Below are positions 26,451 through 35,976 of a DNA stretch of 64,000 nt, in pieces. Each line of letters starts with the position of its first letter. Position 1 is the stretch's first letter. Source of the DNA: Thiothrix phosphatis (lineage in GTDB: Bacteria > Pseudomonadota > Gammaproteobacteria > Thiotrichales > Thiotrichaceae); contig NZ_JAYMYJ010000042.1 of NCBI RefSeq assembly GCF_035668035.1, forward strand, positions 36,011 to 100,010. The letters are read 5' to 3'. The notes below the pieces were generated by a model. It made no database searches and had not been told where the DNA came from. It saw nothing but the letters and a program-made list of their open reading frames with translations. The position numbers were made by a program, and so were the translations under genes.

Positions 26451-27383
26451 ATGCATATCTCATTTCGCCAGATACAGATTTTTCAGGCCGTCGCCCAAAC
26501 TGAAAACTTTACCCGTGCGGCTGAATTACTGCATATGACCCAACCCGCCATCTCGATGCAGGTCAAGCAACTGGAAGATAACGTGGGGCTTTCCTTGTTC
26601 GAGCGCCAAGGCAAACGCATTGTGATGACGGCGGCGGGGAAGGCGATGCATGCTTATGGCTGTGAACTCCTTGCCCAATATCAGGGCATGGTGGAGACGC
26701 TTAAAGAATTGAAGAATGTGCACCAAGGCTATATCAAGGTGTCGGCGGCGACCACTTCGATTTATTTCATTACCCGGATGCTGGCGAGCTTTTCCAAAAT
26801 GCACGAAGGCATCACCGTTTCACTGGACATTACCAACCGCAGAGCCTTGGTGGAGCAGTTGCAGCACTACGAAGCGGATTTGGTGGTGATGGGGGAGCCA
26901 CCCGCCAACCTGGATCTGCATTCCCAGCGGCTGATGTGCAACCCGCTGGTGCTGATTGCGCCAATTGATCATCCCTTAGCCGGTAAAAAAGAGATTCCGA
27001 TCGCCGATATAGCCGGGGAAAAATTTGTGGTGCGGGAGCCAGGCTCTGGCACACGCGCCGCTATCGAGCGCTTTTTTGCCGAGCATGGGCACACTTTTTC
27101 CAGCACACTGGAAATGAGCAGCAATGAATCGATCAAATACTCGGTGATCGCCGGATTGGGGTTGGGCATCGTTTCCCTGCACAGCATCAAGCTGGAACTG
27201 GAAACACGATCGTTGGCGATACTGGATGTGCAGGGTTTCCCTATCCAGCGTTATTGGCATATCGTCACCCGTGACGGCAAATGGCTATCCCCTGCGGCGC
27301 AAGCATTCAAGGAATATGTGATCGCCGAAGCCGCCGCCTACGCCCAGGACTATCAGCAGCTATTGCTGCACACCCTGCCTTAG
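26451..27383 (+). CDS. cbbR: LysR-type regulator CbbR
   Basis: 310 residues from ATG 26451 (MHISFRQIQIFQAVAQ), preferred to a GTG at 26442 because family members begin this way. N-terminal winged helix (about 5-65; FTRAAELLHMTQPAISMQVKQLE) and a C-terminal two-lobe effector domain. CbbR activates cbb genes in response to Calvin-cycle metabolites or NADPH. It is divergent from cbbM over a gap with two dyads placed like LysR sites. Its stop codon overlaps that of the convergent peroxidase gene by 4 bp. Confidence 0.93.
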   Translation: MHISFRQIQIFQAVAQTENFTRAAELLHMTQPAISMQVKQLEDNVGLSLFERQGKRIVMTAAGKAMHAYGCELLAQYQGMVETLKELKNVHQGYIKVSAATTSIYFITRMLASFSKMHEGITVSLDITNRRALVEQLQHYEADLVVMGEPPANLDLHSQRLMCNPLVLIAPIDHPLAGKKEIPIADIAGEKFVVREPGSGTRAAIERFFAEHGHTFSSTLEMSSNESIKYSVIAGLGLGIVSLHSIKLELETRSLAILDVQGFPIQRYWHIVTRDGKWLSPAAQAFKEYVIAEAAAYAQDYQQLLLHTLP

Positions 27384-28498
27384 CCGCCCGCCGCGCTGTA
27401 TCCGTCAGTCAGCGTTGTCAGGAAGGCGGCAATGGCGTCTATTTCATCATCCGTCAGCCCCAGATTGCCGACCCGGACATCCAGGTTTTCCGGCGCTTCC
27501 GGCGGTTCCCAACGGCCAGTCGCCGCATCCCGCGCATTGTGGTAGGCGATCATTTCCTCCAGGTCGCTGAAAATGCCGTTGTGCCCATACGGCGCGGTGA
27601 TGGCGATATTGCGCAAGGTTGGGATTTTGAATTTGCCGCGTTCAGATGGCGGGATGTCAATCCTGCCGCCCAAGCCGTAATCCCTGAAATCCATGACGTC
27701 GAAATCCACGCCTGCCTGAACATTTGCATTCAATGGCAACCCGATATTGGCGTAAGCAAAATTGGTGAACAGCGGTGGCGTCCCATCCGCCGCTGGCGTG
27801 GAGGGGTGGCAGGCGGCGCAATTGCCCTTGCCAGGGTCATTGAACAGTTGTAGGCCATAGGCTTCCTGCGCCGTCAATTCTGCCTTGCCTGCCAAATATT
27901 GGTCGTACTTGGAATTGAACGGATGGAACAGGCTGGTGCGCTCAAACGCGGCGATGGCGTCAGCGATGCCTTGGTAGGCGGCGACGTTGTCGGAGAATAT
28001 GCTTTCCCCGTAAACCTGCGTCATCAGGCTGGCGTAAGCTGAAGCCTGCACCTTGCTGACAACTACAGAGAGGTCGGGATTCGCCATTTCCACCGGCTCC
28101 AGAAACGGGGTCTTAGCTTGCGTGGAAAGGTCTGTAGCGCGTCCGTCCCAGAATTGTCCGCCAATATATCCCCCCAAATTTTGGTCAAAGTGAAATTCCG
28201 GGCTATAGAGGGCATAAGCCGCTGTCGGCGCATGCCGGTCATCAAACAGGGCAGGATTTGCGCCAGCAGACGTGGGAAGGCTCTTATCCGGGTCGGTAAA
28301 GCCATAAGCTGGATCATGGCAGCTGGCGCATGCCTGCCCAGGAGGCGAAGAAAGGTTGGTGTCAAAAAACAGTTTTTGTCCCAAAGCTTCTTTGGCGGCC
28401 TGGGTGGATACGCCTGAAACCGTGGTTGTTGTGCTATCGCCGCAAGCGGCGCAAAGGATGGAAAGTAAAACGCTGAGGCTGATTGAATGGATTTTCAC
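27380..28498 (-). CDS. dihaem cytochrome c peroxidase / MauG family protein
   Basis: 372 residues with an N-terminal export signal (MKIHSISLSVLLSILCAACG); the cysteine could be a lipid anchor, although the lipobox is poor. Two haem c motifs, CASCH at about residue 60 and CAACH at about 240, and the surrounding CCP/MauG sequence (EALGQKLFFDTNLSS, FKIPTLRNIAITAPYGHNG) place it in the family. Many such proteins reduce periplasmic H2O2; MauG-like ones oxidise other substrates. It ends against cbbR with overlapping stops and has no redox partner next to it. Confidence 0.85.
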   Translation of the reverse strand: MKIHSISLSVLLSILCAACGDSTTTTVSGVSTQAAKEALGQKLFFDTNLSSPPGQACASCHDPAYGFTDPDKSLPTSAGANPALFDDRHAPTAAYALYSPEFHFDQNLGGYIGGQFWDGRATDLSTQAKTPFLEPVEMANPDLSVVVSKVQASAYASLMTQVYGESIFSDNVAAYQGIADAIAAFERTSLFHPFNSKYDQYLAGKAELTAQEAYGLQLFNDPGKGNCAACHPSTPAADGTPPLFTNFAYANIGLPLNANVQAGVDFDVMDFRDYGLGGRIDIPPSERGKFKIPTLRNIAITAPYGHNGIFSDLEEMIAYHNARDAATGRWEPPEAPENLDVRVGNLGLTDDEIDAIAAFLTTLTDGYSAAGG

Positions 28499-28666
28499 GG
28501 CTGGAACCCTGCTTGTTCATGGTGCTGGTTTATGTGGGGGAACTGCATTAACAAAACCAGTTTATCTGGCATCAGATAATAAATAAAAAGACTTCTGATA
28601 ATCCACCTTAATCCTCGGCGGTAGAGGGGGCAGCCAGACAACGGACGCACACAACCTTATATTTTC

Positions 28667-28675
28667 TGATATAAT
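28667..28675 (+). promoter_or_regulatory. Extended -10 promoter of gyrA
   Basis: TGATATAAT, an extended -10 (TGN-TATAAT), 35 bp before the gyrA start, with no good -35. A dyad TTATAT (28657-28662) / ATATAA (28669-28674) overlaps the -10. gyrA promoters often have such supercoil-sensitive -10 regions. Confidence 0.5.
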
Positions 28676-28710
28676 CCCGCTCTTCATGATTTAGGTGATC
28701 GAACAATAAT

Positions 28711-31287
28711 ATGGCCACATTCGCCAAGGAAATTCTCCCTGTAAATCTCGAAGATGAAATGCGCCAGTCCTATCTGGCTTACTCGATGAGCGTCATTGTC
28801 GGGCGTGCATTGCCTGATGTTCGGGATGGTTTGAAACCCGTTCACCGGCGTGTGCTGTTCGCCATGAGTGAGCTGGGCAATGACTGGAATAAACCTTACA
28901 AAAAATCCGCCCGTGTGGTCGGTGATGTCATCGGTAAATACCACCCGCATGGCGACACCGCTGTTTACGACACTGTCGTGCGGATGGCCCAGCCGTTCTC
29001 GCTGCGCTACATGTTGGTGGACGGGCAGGGCAACTTCGGTTCTGTGGATGGCGATGCACCAGCCGCAATGCGTTACACCGAAGTGCGCATGTCGAAGATT
29101 GCCCACGAACTGCAACTCGACATCGACAAGGAAACGGTAGATTTTGTCCCCAACTACGACGGCAACGAAAAAGAGCCATCCGTATTTCCGACCCGCATCC
29201 CCAATCTGCTGGTCAATGGCTCATCCGGCATTGCGGTTGGGATGGCGACCAATATCCCACCACACAACCTGACCGAAACCGTCAATGCCTGTTTGGCCTT
29301 GCTCGCTGACCCGGACATGGATATCAGCGACCTGATGGAATACCTGCCAGGGCCGGATTTCCCAACTGCGGGCATCATCAATGGCGCACGCGGCATCCGC
29401 GAGGCGTACCACACCGGCAAAGGGCGTATTTATGTCCGCTCCCGTGCCGACATCGAAGTGGATGAACGCACCGGGCGCGAAACCATCATCGTGACCGAGT
29501 TGCCGTATCAGGTGAACAAGGCGCGTTTGCTGGAAAAAATTGCCGAACTGGTCAAGGACAAAAAGCTCGAAGGCATTTCCGAATTGCGCGATGAATCCGA
29601 CAAGGATGGCATGCGCATGGTGATCGAGCTCAAGCGCGGCGAATCTGGTGAGGTGGTGCTGAACAACCTCTACAAACAGACCCAGATGCAGAGCGTGTTC
29701 GGCATCAATATGGTCGCCCTGGTGGATGGACAGCCACGCCTGCTGAACCTCAAGGAAGTGCTGGAAGCCTTCCTGCGTCACCGCCGTGAGATTGTGACGC
29801 GCCGCACCATTTTCGAAGTGCGCAAGGCGCGCGAACGTGCCCACATCCTCGAGGGCTTGGCGATTGCGCTTTCCAACATCGATGAAATCATTGAGCTGAT
29901 CAAGGCGGCACCAAGCCCGGCGGATGCCAAAGCCGGTTTGCTGGCACGCGCTTGGAACCCCGGCATTGTCAACGACATGTTGACCCGTTCCGGTTCTGAT
30001 ACTTGCCGCCCGGACGATCTGCCTGCCCAATATGGCCTGCATGAGGATGGCTACTGGCTGTCAGAAGTCCAGGCTCAGGCGATCCTGGATTTGCGTCTGC
30101 ATCGCCTGACCGGCCTGGAAAAAGACAAAATCCTTACCGAATACCGCGAGCTGCTGGATAAGATTGCTGACCTGTTGGAAATCCTCGCCAACCCTGACCG
30201 CCTGATCCAGGTTATCCGTGAGGAACTGCTGGCGGTGCGTGATGCTTACGGTGATGAACGCCGCACCGAAATCAATGTGGTCGGCGAAGACCTGAGCATG
30301 GAAGACCTGATTGCCGATGAGGAAGTCATGGTCACACTTTCCCATGAAGGCTATGCCAAGGCGCAAACCCTCGACACTTACCGGGCGCAGAAACGCGGCG
30401 GGCGTGGCAAGGCGGCGACTTCCATGAAGGACGAAGACTTCATCGAAAAGCTGTTTGTCGCCAGCACCCACGACACCATCCTGTGCTTTTCCAGCCGTGG
30501 CCGCATGTACTGGCTCAAGGTTTACCAGTTGCCGGTGGGTGGGCGCGGCGCACGCGGCAAGCCGATGGTTAATTTGCTGCCACTGGAAGAGGGCGAACGT
30601 ATCAATGCCGTGCTGCCGATCCGTGAATATGCCGCCGACAAACACATCTTCATGGCCACATCCAATGGTACGGTGAAGAAGACGCCGTTGACCGAGTTTT
30701 CGCGTCCCCGCGCTGCTGGCATTATTGCGGTGGATCTGCGCGATGGTGACAAGCTGGTGGATGTGGCGCTGACTGACGGCAACAATGACGTGATGCTGTT
30801 CAGCACCTCCGGCAAGGCGATCCGTTTCCATGAAGCCGATGTGCGCGCGATGGGCCGCACTGCCGCCGGGGTGCGGGGCATCCGTCTGGAAGATGGGCAG
30901 GAAGTCAATGCGCTGATCATCGTTGGCGAGGGTGAACTGCTGATTGCGACAGAAAACGGCTACGGCAAACGCACCCGCGTGGATGAGTTCTCTACCCAAG
31001 GCCGAGGAGGGCAGGGCGTCATCGCCATCCAGACATCCGAGCGTAATGGCGATGCGATTGGCGCCGTGCAGGTCAAGGACGAATGCCAAATCATGCTGAT
31101 CACTGATGGCGGCACCTTGGTGCGCACGCCGGTGGCCGATGTTTCCATTGTCGGGCGGAATACCCAGGGCGTTACCCTGATCCGTCTGAACGAAGGTGAA
31201 AAGCTGGTGCAGATTGCTCCGATATTGACGGACAGCAGCGAGAATCTTGAAGATGACACCACAGATATAACCGAAGAGCAGGAATAA
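28711..31287 (+). CDS. gyrA: DNA gyrase subunit A
   Basis: 858 residues. With GyrB introduces negative supercoils. The catalytic tyrosine is in AAMRYTEVRMSKI (about residue 122). The quinolone-determining region reads HPHGDTAVYD: residue 83 is threonine, where E. coli has serine, and aspartate 87 is kept; threonine is the natural residue in several species. The GyrA-box in the C-terminal DNA-wrapping domain is QKRGGRGK. It heads the gyrA-serC-serA-pheA cluster, with serC starting 3 bp after its stop. Confidence 0.98.
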   Translation: MATFAKEILPVNLEDEMRQSYLAYSMSVIVGRALPDVRDGLKPVHRRVLFAMSELGNDWNKPYKKSARVVGDVIGKYHPHGDTAVYDTVVRMAQPFSLRYMLVDGQGNFGSVDGDAPAAMRYTEVRMSKIAHELQLDIDKETVDFVPNYDGNEKEPSVFPTRIPNLLVNGSSGIAVGMATNIPPHNLTETVNACLALLADPDMDISDLMEYLPGPDFPTAGIINGARGIREAYHTGKGRIYVRSRADIEVDERTGRETIIVTELPYQVNKARLLEKIAELVKDKKLEGISELRDESDKDGMRMVIELKRGESGEVVLNNLYKQTQMQSVFGINMVALVDGQPRLLNLKEVLEAFLRHRREIVTRRTIFEVRKARERAHILEGLAIALSNIDEIIELIKAAPSPADAKAGLLARAWNPGIVNDMLTRSGSDTCRPDDLPAQYGLHEDGYWLSEVQAQAILDLRLHRLTGLEKDKILTEYRELLDKIADLLEILANPDRLIQVIREELLAVRDAYGDERRTEINVVGEDLSMEDLIADEEVMVTLSHEGYAKAQTLDTYRAQKRGGRGKAATSMKDEDFIEKLFVASTHDTILCFSSRGRMYWLKVYQLPVGGRGARGKPMVNLLPLEEGERINAVLPIREYAADKHIFMATSNGTVKKTPLTEFSRPRAAGIIAVDLRDGDKLVDVALTDGNNDVMLFSTSGKAIRFHEADVRAMGRTAAGVRGIRLEDGQEVNALIIVGEGELLIATENGYGKRTRVDEFSTQGRGGQGVIAIQTSERNGDAIGAVQVKDECQIMLITDGGTLVRTPVADVSIVGRNTQGVTLIRLNEGEKLVQIAPILTDSSENLEDDTTDITEEQE

Positions 31288-31290
31288 ATC

Positions 31291-32379
31291 ATGATGAAAC
31301 GCGTATTCAATTTCAGCGCAGGCCCGGCCATGTTGCCGCAGGCCGTTCTTGAACAGGCCCAGGCCGAAATGCTCGACTGGAATGGCAGCGGCATGTCGGT
31401 GATGGAAATGAGCCATCGCGGCAAGGAGTTCATGTCCATCGCGGCACAGGCTGAAGCCGATCTGCGTGAAATCATGGCTATTCCGGCCAATTACAAGGTG
31501 CTGTTCCTGCAGGGTGGGGCCAGCAGCCAGTTTGCGATGATTCCGATGAACCTGCTGCGTGGCAAAACCACCGCCGATTATGTCGACACCGGTGACTGGT
31601 CAGCCAAAGCCATCAAGGAAGCCAAGCGCTTTGCCGAGGTCAATGTGGTTGCATCCACCAAGGAAGGCAATTACACCAGCGTCCCGGCATTTGAAACCTG
31701 GAAGTGCAATGCGGATGCGGCCTACCTGCATTACACCCCGAACGAAACCATCCGGGGTGTTGAATTCCCGTGGGTTCCGGAAACGGGCGATGTGCCGCTG
31801 GTGGCTGATCTGTCTTCCACCATTCTGTCCCGCCCGGTGGATGTCAGCAAATATGCCCTGATCTATGCAGGTGCGCAGAAAAACATCGGCCCGGCTGGCC
31901 TGACCCTGGTGATTGTGCGCGAAGACCTGATTGGTGAAACCATCGCAGGCACCCCCGCCATGTTCGATTACAAAATCCATGCGGACAATGATTCCATGTA
32001 TAACACCCCGCCAACTTACGCATGGTATCTGGCTGGGTTGGTGTTCCAATGGGTCAAACAGCAAGGTGGCCTGGCTGGTATGGCTGCCATCAATCAGCGC
32101 AAGGCAGGAAAACTGTATGCGGCGATTGAAGCCTCCGGTGGTTTCTACAACAGCCCGGTGGCTACCAACTGCCGTTCCTGGATGAACGTTCCGTTCACCT
32201 TGGCAAATACTGAATTGGACAAGCCATTCCTGGCCGAAGCAGCACAGGTGGGCCTGACCACGCTGAAAGGCCACCGTTCTGTCGGCGGGATGCGCGCCAG
32301 CATCTACAACGCCATGCCGGAAGCAGGTGTGGACGCGCTGATCAGCTTCATGCAGGATTTTGCGCAAAAGAACGGGTGA
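31291..32379 (+). CDS. serC: phosphoserine aminotransferase
   Basis: 362 residues. PLP enzyme converting 3-phosphohydroxypyruvate to phosphoserine, also used in pyridoxine synthesis. Motifs: FNFSAGPAMLPQAVL at the N-terminus, GGASSQFAMIPMNLL, the PLP-lysine segment LIYAGAQKNIGPAGLT and the C-terminal GHRSVGGMRASIYNAMP. Two adjacent ATGs (31291, 31294) are possible starts. The ribosome site lies inside the end of gyrA, so translation is coupled. Confidence 0.96.
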   Translation: MMKRVFNFSAGPAMLPQAVLEQAQAEMLDWNGSGMSVMEMSHRGKEFMSIAAQAEADLREIMAIPANYKVLFLQGGASSQFAMIPMNLLRGKTTADYVDTGDWSAKAIKEAKRFAEVNVVASTKEGNYTSVPAFETWKCNADAAYLHYTPNETIRGVEFPWVPETGDVPLVADLSSTILSRPVDVSKYALIYAGAQKNIGPAGLTLVIVREDLIGETIAGTPAMFDYKIHADNDSMYNTPPTYAWYLAGLVFQWVKQQGGLAGMAAINQRKAGKLYAAIEASGGFYNSPVATNCRSWMNVPFTLANTELDKPFLAEAAQVGLTTLKGHRSVGGMRASIYNAMPEAGVDALISFMQDFAQKNG

Positions 32380-32427
32380 AATCCTCCACCCCATCAATAC
32401 AGAAATCTCAAGCAAGCCCTTCTTCCC

Positions 32428-32461
32428 CCCCCTCTCCCCACGAGGGAAAGGGGAGAGGGGG
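32428..32461. repeat. REP-like C-rich/G-rich palindrome in serC-serA gap
   Basis: CCCCCTCTCCCC (32428-32439) and its exact complement GGGGAGAGGGGG (32450-32461) form a 12-bp stem with a 10-nt loop. This type of C/T and G/A-rich palindrome is dispersed in many bacterial genomes. It falls between two genes that otherwise look cotranscribed. No second copy is seen in the window. Confidence 0.6.
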
Positions 32462-32488
32462 AGGGGCGCAACACCACAGGAAAGCCCC

Positions 32489-33652
32489 ATGTATACAATC
32501 CAAACCTTCAATGCCATCTCACCCAAAGGACTTGAGCGTCTTCCCAGCGACCGTTATTCCATTTCAGACAATGCGCCTGATGCTGACGCCATCATCCTGC
32601 GTTCTTACAAACTGCACGATTATCCGTTTTCTGGCAATTTGCTGGCGGTAGGCCGGGCAGGTTCCGGCACGAACAATGTGCCTGTTGAAAAACTGTCAGG
32701 GCGTGGTGTGGTTGTGTTCAATGCGCCGGGAGCCAACTCCAACGCGGTCAAGGAACTGGTGATTGCCGGTATGTTGATGGGCTGCCGCAACATTGGCCCA
32801 GCCATTGATTTTGTGAACGGTTTGCAGGGTTCTGATGAAGAAATACGGGTGGCGGCTGAAGCAGGCAAGAAGCGGTTTCGTGGTTTTGAACTGCCGGGCA
32901 AAACCTTAGGGGTCGTCGGCCTTGGCGCTATCGGCGTGAGGATAGCCAATGCTGCCCGTTCCCTGGGGATGGATGTCATCGGCTACGACCCGACCATCAC
33001 CATCGAGCGCGCCTGGCAGTTGAATGCCGATGTGGAAGCGGCTGCCAATATCGATATGCTGCTGGCGCAATCCGATTTCATTACCTTCCATGTCCCCCTG
33101 ATCGACAGCACCCGCAATCTGATCAACGCCACCAGTCTGGCAAAACTGAAAGACAATGTGGTGCTGCTCAATTTCGCCCGTAATGGCATTGTGGATGAAA
33201 GCGCGGTGCTGGCAGGTTTGGAAAGCGGCAAGGTGTATGCGTATGTCTGCGATTTTCCCAGCAATACGCTGCGCACCAATCCACGGGTGATTGCACTGCC
33301 ACATTTGGGCGCATCCACCCTCGAGGCGGAAGACAACTGCGCCATTATGATTGCTGATCAAATCCGTGATTATCTGGAGAATGGCAATATCAGCAACTCG
33401 GTCAATCTGCCGAATGTGAAATTACCGCGCACAGGCCTTGCACGGATTTCCCTGGTCAACCAGAATAACCCCGACATGCTGGGCAAGATTTCTCATGTAT
33501 TGGGGCAGTCCGGCGTTAACATTGCGCACATGTTGAACGATTCCAAAGGCAACATGGCGTATACATTGATGGATGTGGATTCCAGTGTCAGTGCTGAAAC
33601 CCTGGCTACGCTAAAATCCATTCCTGGAGTCCTTAAGGTAAGGCTGCTTTGA
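32489..33652 (+). CDS. serA: D-3-phosphoglycerate dehydrogenase family, with ACT domain
   Basis: 387 residues from ATG 32489 (MYTIQTFNAISPKG). NAD-dependent oxidation of 3-phosphoglycerate, the first step of serine synthesis. The nucleotide-binding motif is VVGLGAIGVRIANAA; catalytic segments are LNFARNGIVDE and IALPHLGAST with the histidine. A C-terminal ACT domain (about 315-387; ARISLVNQNNPDMLGKISHV) suggests feedback control by serine. It follows serC, as expected for the pathway, and its stop overlaps the pheA start by 4 bp (TTGA). Confidence 0.9.
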   Translation: MYTIQTFNAISPKGLERLPSDRYSISDNAPDADAIILRSYKLHDYPFSGNLLAVGRAGSGTNNVPVEKLSGRGVVVFNAPGANSNAVKELVIAGMLMGCRNIGPAIDFVNGLQGSDEEIRVAAEAGKKRFRGFELPGKTLGVVGLGAIGVRIANAARSLGMDVIGYDPTITIERAWQLNADVEAAANIDMLLAQSDFITFHVPLIDSTRNLINATSLAKLKDNVVLLNFARNGIVDESAVLAGLESGKVYAYVCDFPSNTLRTNPRVIALPHLGASTLEAEDNCAIMIADQIRDYLENGNISNSVNLPNVKLPRTGLARISLVNQNNPDMLGKISHVLGQSGVNIAHMLNDSKGNMAYTLMDVDSSVSAETLATLKSIPGVLKVRLL

Positions 33653-34758
33653 GCAATAAGACTGATAATGCTGAGAACGTCAACGCAGGGCTGGCTGCCC
33701 TGCGTGAGCGTATCGACTCGCTTGACACCCAAATCCTGGCGCTGCTGAACGAGCGCGCCCGTTGCGCTGAGGAAGTGGCCCATACCAAGCTGGCGGAAGA
33801 TCCGGGCGCCAAGTTTTACCGTCCGGAGCGGGAAGCGCAGATCCTCACCCGGATGCAGTCGCTCAACAGCGGCCCGTTGCGCAATGAGCAAGTCACACAC
33901 TTGTACCGTGAAATCATTTCCTCTTGCCTTGCACTGGAAGAGTCCATGCGCATCGCCTACCTGGGGCCAGCCGGGACGTTTGCGCAGGAAGCCACCTTCA
34001 AGCATTTTGGGCAAGCGGTCGCCACGCTGCCGGTGGAATCCATCCCGCAGGTTTTCCGCGAGGTGGAAGCGGGCAGGGTGCGTTATGGCGTGGTGCCGAT
34101 TGAAAATTCCACCGAAGGCGTGATCACCCATACGCTGGATATGTTCGTGCAGTCACAACTGCGGATTTGTGGGGAAATTTCCCTGCGCATCCACCAGAAC
34201 CTGATGTGCCGCCACAGTGACTGGCAAAGCGTGCAAAAAGTTTATTCCCATGCACAGTCGCTGGCGCAATGCCGTTACTGGCTGGACAAGCATTTGCCCC
34301 ATGTGGAACGCATCCCGGTCAGCAGCAATGCCGAAGCCGCCCGGCTGGCTTCACTGGATGATGCCGTCGCCGCCATTGGCGGTATTCAGGCGGCACCCAT
34401 TTACGGCCTGCAAATCGTGCATGAAAACATTGAAGACAGCCCCAACAACACCACCCGTTTCCTGGTGATTGGCGATCAGGTGGTCGCGCCCAGCGGCAAT
34501 GACCGCACTTCGCTGCTGGTTTCCACCCGCAACCAACCCGGTTCTTTGTTCAAGCTGCTCAAGCCGCTGGCAGAAAATGGCGTGGACATGACCCGGATTG
34601 AATCCCGCCCCTCCCGCGCCACCAACTGGGAATATTTTTTCTTCCTGGATGTGCTTGGGCATGAGCAGGACGAAGCCATCAGCAAGGCATTGGTCGCCTT
34701 GCGGGCGGAAACGGAGCTGGTCAGGGTTTTGGGGGCTTATCCGGTCGCCATTGTATAA
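33649..34758 (+). CDS. pheA: bifunctional chorismate mutase / prephenate dehydratase
   Basis: 369 residues from a TTG start overlapping serA by 4 bp. The N-terminal chorismate mutase domain (about 1-90; LRERIDSLDTQILALLNERARCAEE) is fused to prephenate dehydratase (about 98-275; IAYLGPAGTFAQEAT, VPIENSTEGVITHTLD, NNTTRFLVIG) and a C-terminal ACT regulatory domain with ESRPSRATNWEYFF, the phenylalanine-sensing ESRP motif. It makes phenylpyruvate for phenylalanine. Upstream genes feed serine, and downstream hisC, tyrA and aroA complete the aromatic set. Confidence 0.96.
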   Translation: MSNKTDNAENVNAGLAALRERIDSLDTQILALLNERARCAEEVAHTKLAEDPGAKFYRPEREAQILTRMQSLNSGPLRNEQVTHLYREIISSCLALEESMRIAYLGPAGTFAQEATFKHFGQAVATLPVESIPQVFREVEAGRVRYGVVPIENSTEGVITHTLDMFVQSQLRICGEISLRIHQNLMCRHSDWQSVQKVYSHAQSLAQCRYWLDKHLPHVERIPVSSNAEAARLASLDDAVAAIGGIQAAPIYGLQIVHENIEDSPNNTTRFLVIGDQVVAPSGNDRTSLLVSTRNQPGSLFKLLKPLAENGVDMTRIESRPSRATNWEYFFFLDVLGHEQDEAISKALVALRAETELVRVLGAYPVAIV

Positions 34759-34786
34759 GCGGGATTTCATTATTGTTTTCCAGCCC

Positions 34787-34815
34787 TTGGCAGAATTGCC
34801 CGTGTGTGATTGAAT
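34787..34815 (+). promoter_or_regulatory. Promoter of hisC (matched with aroA promoter)
   Basis: TTGGCA (34787-34792), 17-bp spacer, TTGAAT (34810-34815) preceded by TGA as an extended -10. The same boxes, spacing and downstream sequence occur before aroA at 37748-37776. Confidence 0.6.
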
Positions 34816-34845
34816 GCCCGCTTGATTTTTATTTCAGGGCCAACC

Positions 34846-35976
34846 ATGCAATCAGGCATTGATTACAGGCAGCTTGCCGTCAGCGGCGTACAGGCGCTGC
34901 AACCCTACCAGCCCGGCAAGCCGATAGAAGAGCTGGAGCGTGAGCTGGGGATCAGCGGCATTCTCAAACTTGCCTCCAACGAAAACCCATTGGGGACCAG
35001 CCCCAAAGCGCTGGCGGCGTTGACCCAGGCGCTGGATTCCCTGGAACTGTACCCAGATGGCAGCGGCTACCAGCTCAAGGAAGCCATTGCCCGCAAGATT
35101 GGTTTGCATGATTCGCAAATTACCCTTGGCAATGGCTCCAATGATTTGCTGGACATTATTGCGCGGGCCTACCTCGACAGCAGCCGTGCCGCCGTGTGCG
35201 CTGAATACGCCTTTGCCATTTACCCGATCGAAATCCAGGCGGTAGGTGCGGAATTGCGCATCGCCAAGGCCAATCCGCCCGACCATCACAGCATGCCGTA
35301 TGGCCACAACTTGCCGAATATCGCCGCGAAAATTGATGATAAAACCCGGGTGGTGTTCATCGCCAACCCCAACAACCCTACCGGCACCTGGTTGGATCGG
35401 GAGGCGTTGCACGGCTTCCTGCAACGGGTTCCGGCGGATGTCATCGTGGTGGTCGACGAAGCCTATACCGAGTACGTGCAGCAGCCTGATTTCCCCAATG
35501 CGCTGGAATGGCTGGATGAATTTCCCAACCTGATCGTCACCCGCACCTTTTCGAAGATTTATGGCCTGGCCGGATTGCGGGTAGGGTATGCGGCTTCCAA
35601 CCCGGCGGTCGCCGACATCCTCAACCGGGTAAGGCAACCGTTCAATGTCAACTCGCTGGCGTTGGTTGGTGCCATGGCCGCGCTGGAAGATGACGCCTTC
35701 CTGCAACAAAGCGTGCTGACCAACGCCGCAGGGCTCAAACAGTGGTTGGGTGCCTGCGCCGAGAACGGTTGGGAATACATTCCAACCGTAGGCAATTTCA
35801 TCACGGTGGATTGCAAGCGTCCGGCCGCCCCTGTTTACAACGCCCTGTTGCGCGAAGGCGTCATCGTGCGCCCGCTCGGCGGCTACGGGCTGCCGCAACA
35901 CTTGCGCATCACCATTGGCACGGAAGCCCAAAACACACGTTGTATCAATACATTGAAAAAGGTTCTTGCAGCGTGA
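34846..35976 (+). CDS. hisC: histidinol-phosphate / aromatic aminotransferase
   Basis: 376 residues from ATG 34846, with AGGG upstream; the open frame extends to 34810 through the promoter itself. Fold-type I PLP enzyme: NENPLGTSPKAL near the N-terminus, NPNNPTGTWLD, VVVDEAYTEYV and the PLP lysine in RTFSKIYGLAGLRVGY. The position between pheA and tyrA is typical of the HisC2 paralogue that works on aromatic keto acids or arogenate, so the aromatic role is likely besides histidine synthesis. Its stop overlaps the tyrA GTG by 4 bp. Confidence 0.92.
   Translation: MQSGIDYRQLAVSGVQALQPYQPGKPIEELERELGISGILKLASNENPLGTSPKALAALTQALDSLELYPDGSGYQLKEAIARKIGLHDSQITLGNGSNDLLDIIARAYLDSSRAAVCAEYAFAIYPIEIQAVGAELRIAKANPPDHHSMPYGHNLPNIAAKIDDKTRVVFIANPNNPTGTWLDREALHGFLQRVPADVIVVVDEAYTEYVQQPDFPNALEWLDEFPNLIVTRTFSKIYGLAGLRVGYAASNPAVADILNRVRQPFNVNSLALVGAMAALEDDAFLQQSVLTNAAGLKQWLGACAENGWEYIPTVGNFITVDCKRPAAPVYNALLREGVIVRPLGGYGLPQHLRITIGTEAQNTRCINTLKKVLAA

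Noticed and set aside
28931..28991. Threonine at GyrA position 83 as a quinolone-resistance mutation
   Set aside because: Threonine is the natural residue here in several gammaproteobacteria, and aspartate 87 is unchanged; resistance cannot be inferred.
30061..31416. 451-residue open frame opposite gyrA
   Set aside because: Mirror frame crossing the gyrA-serC boundary; no supporting motif or ribosome site.
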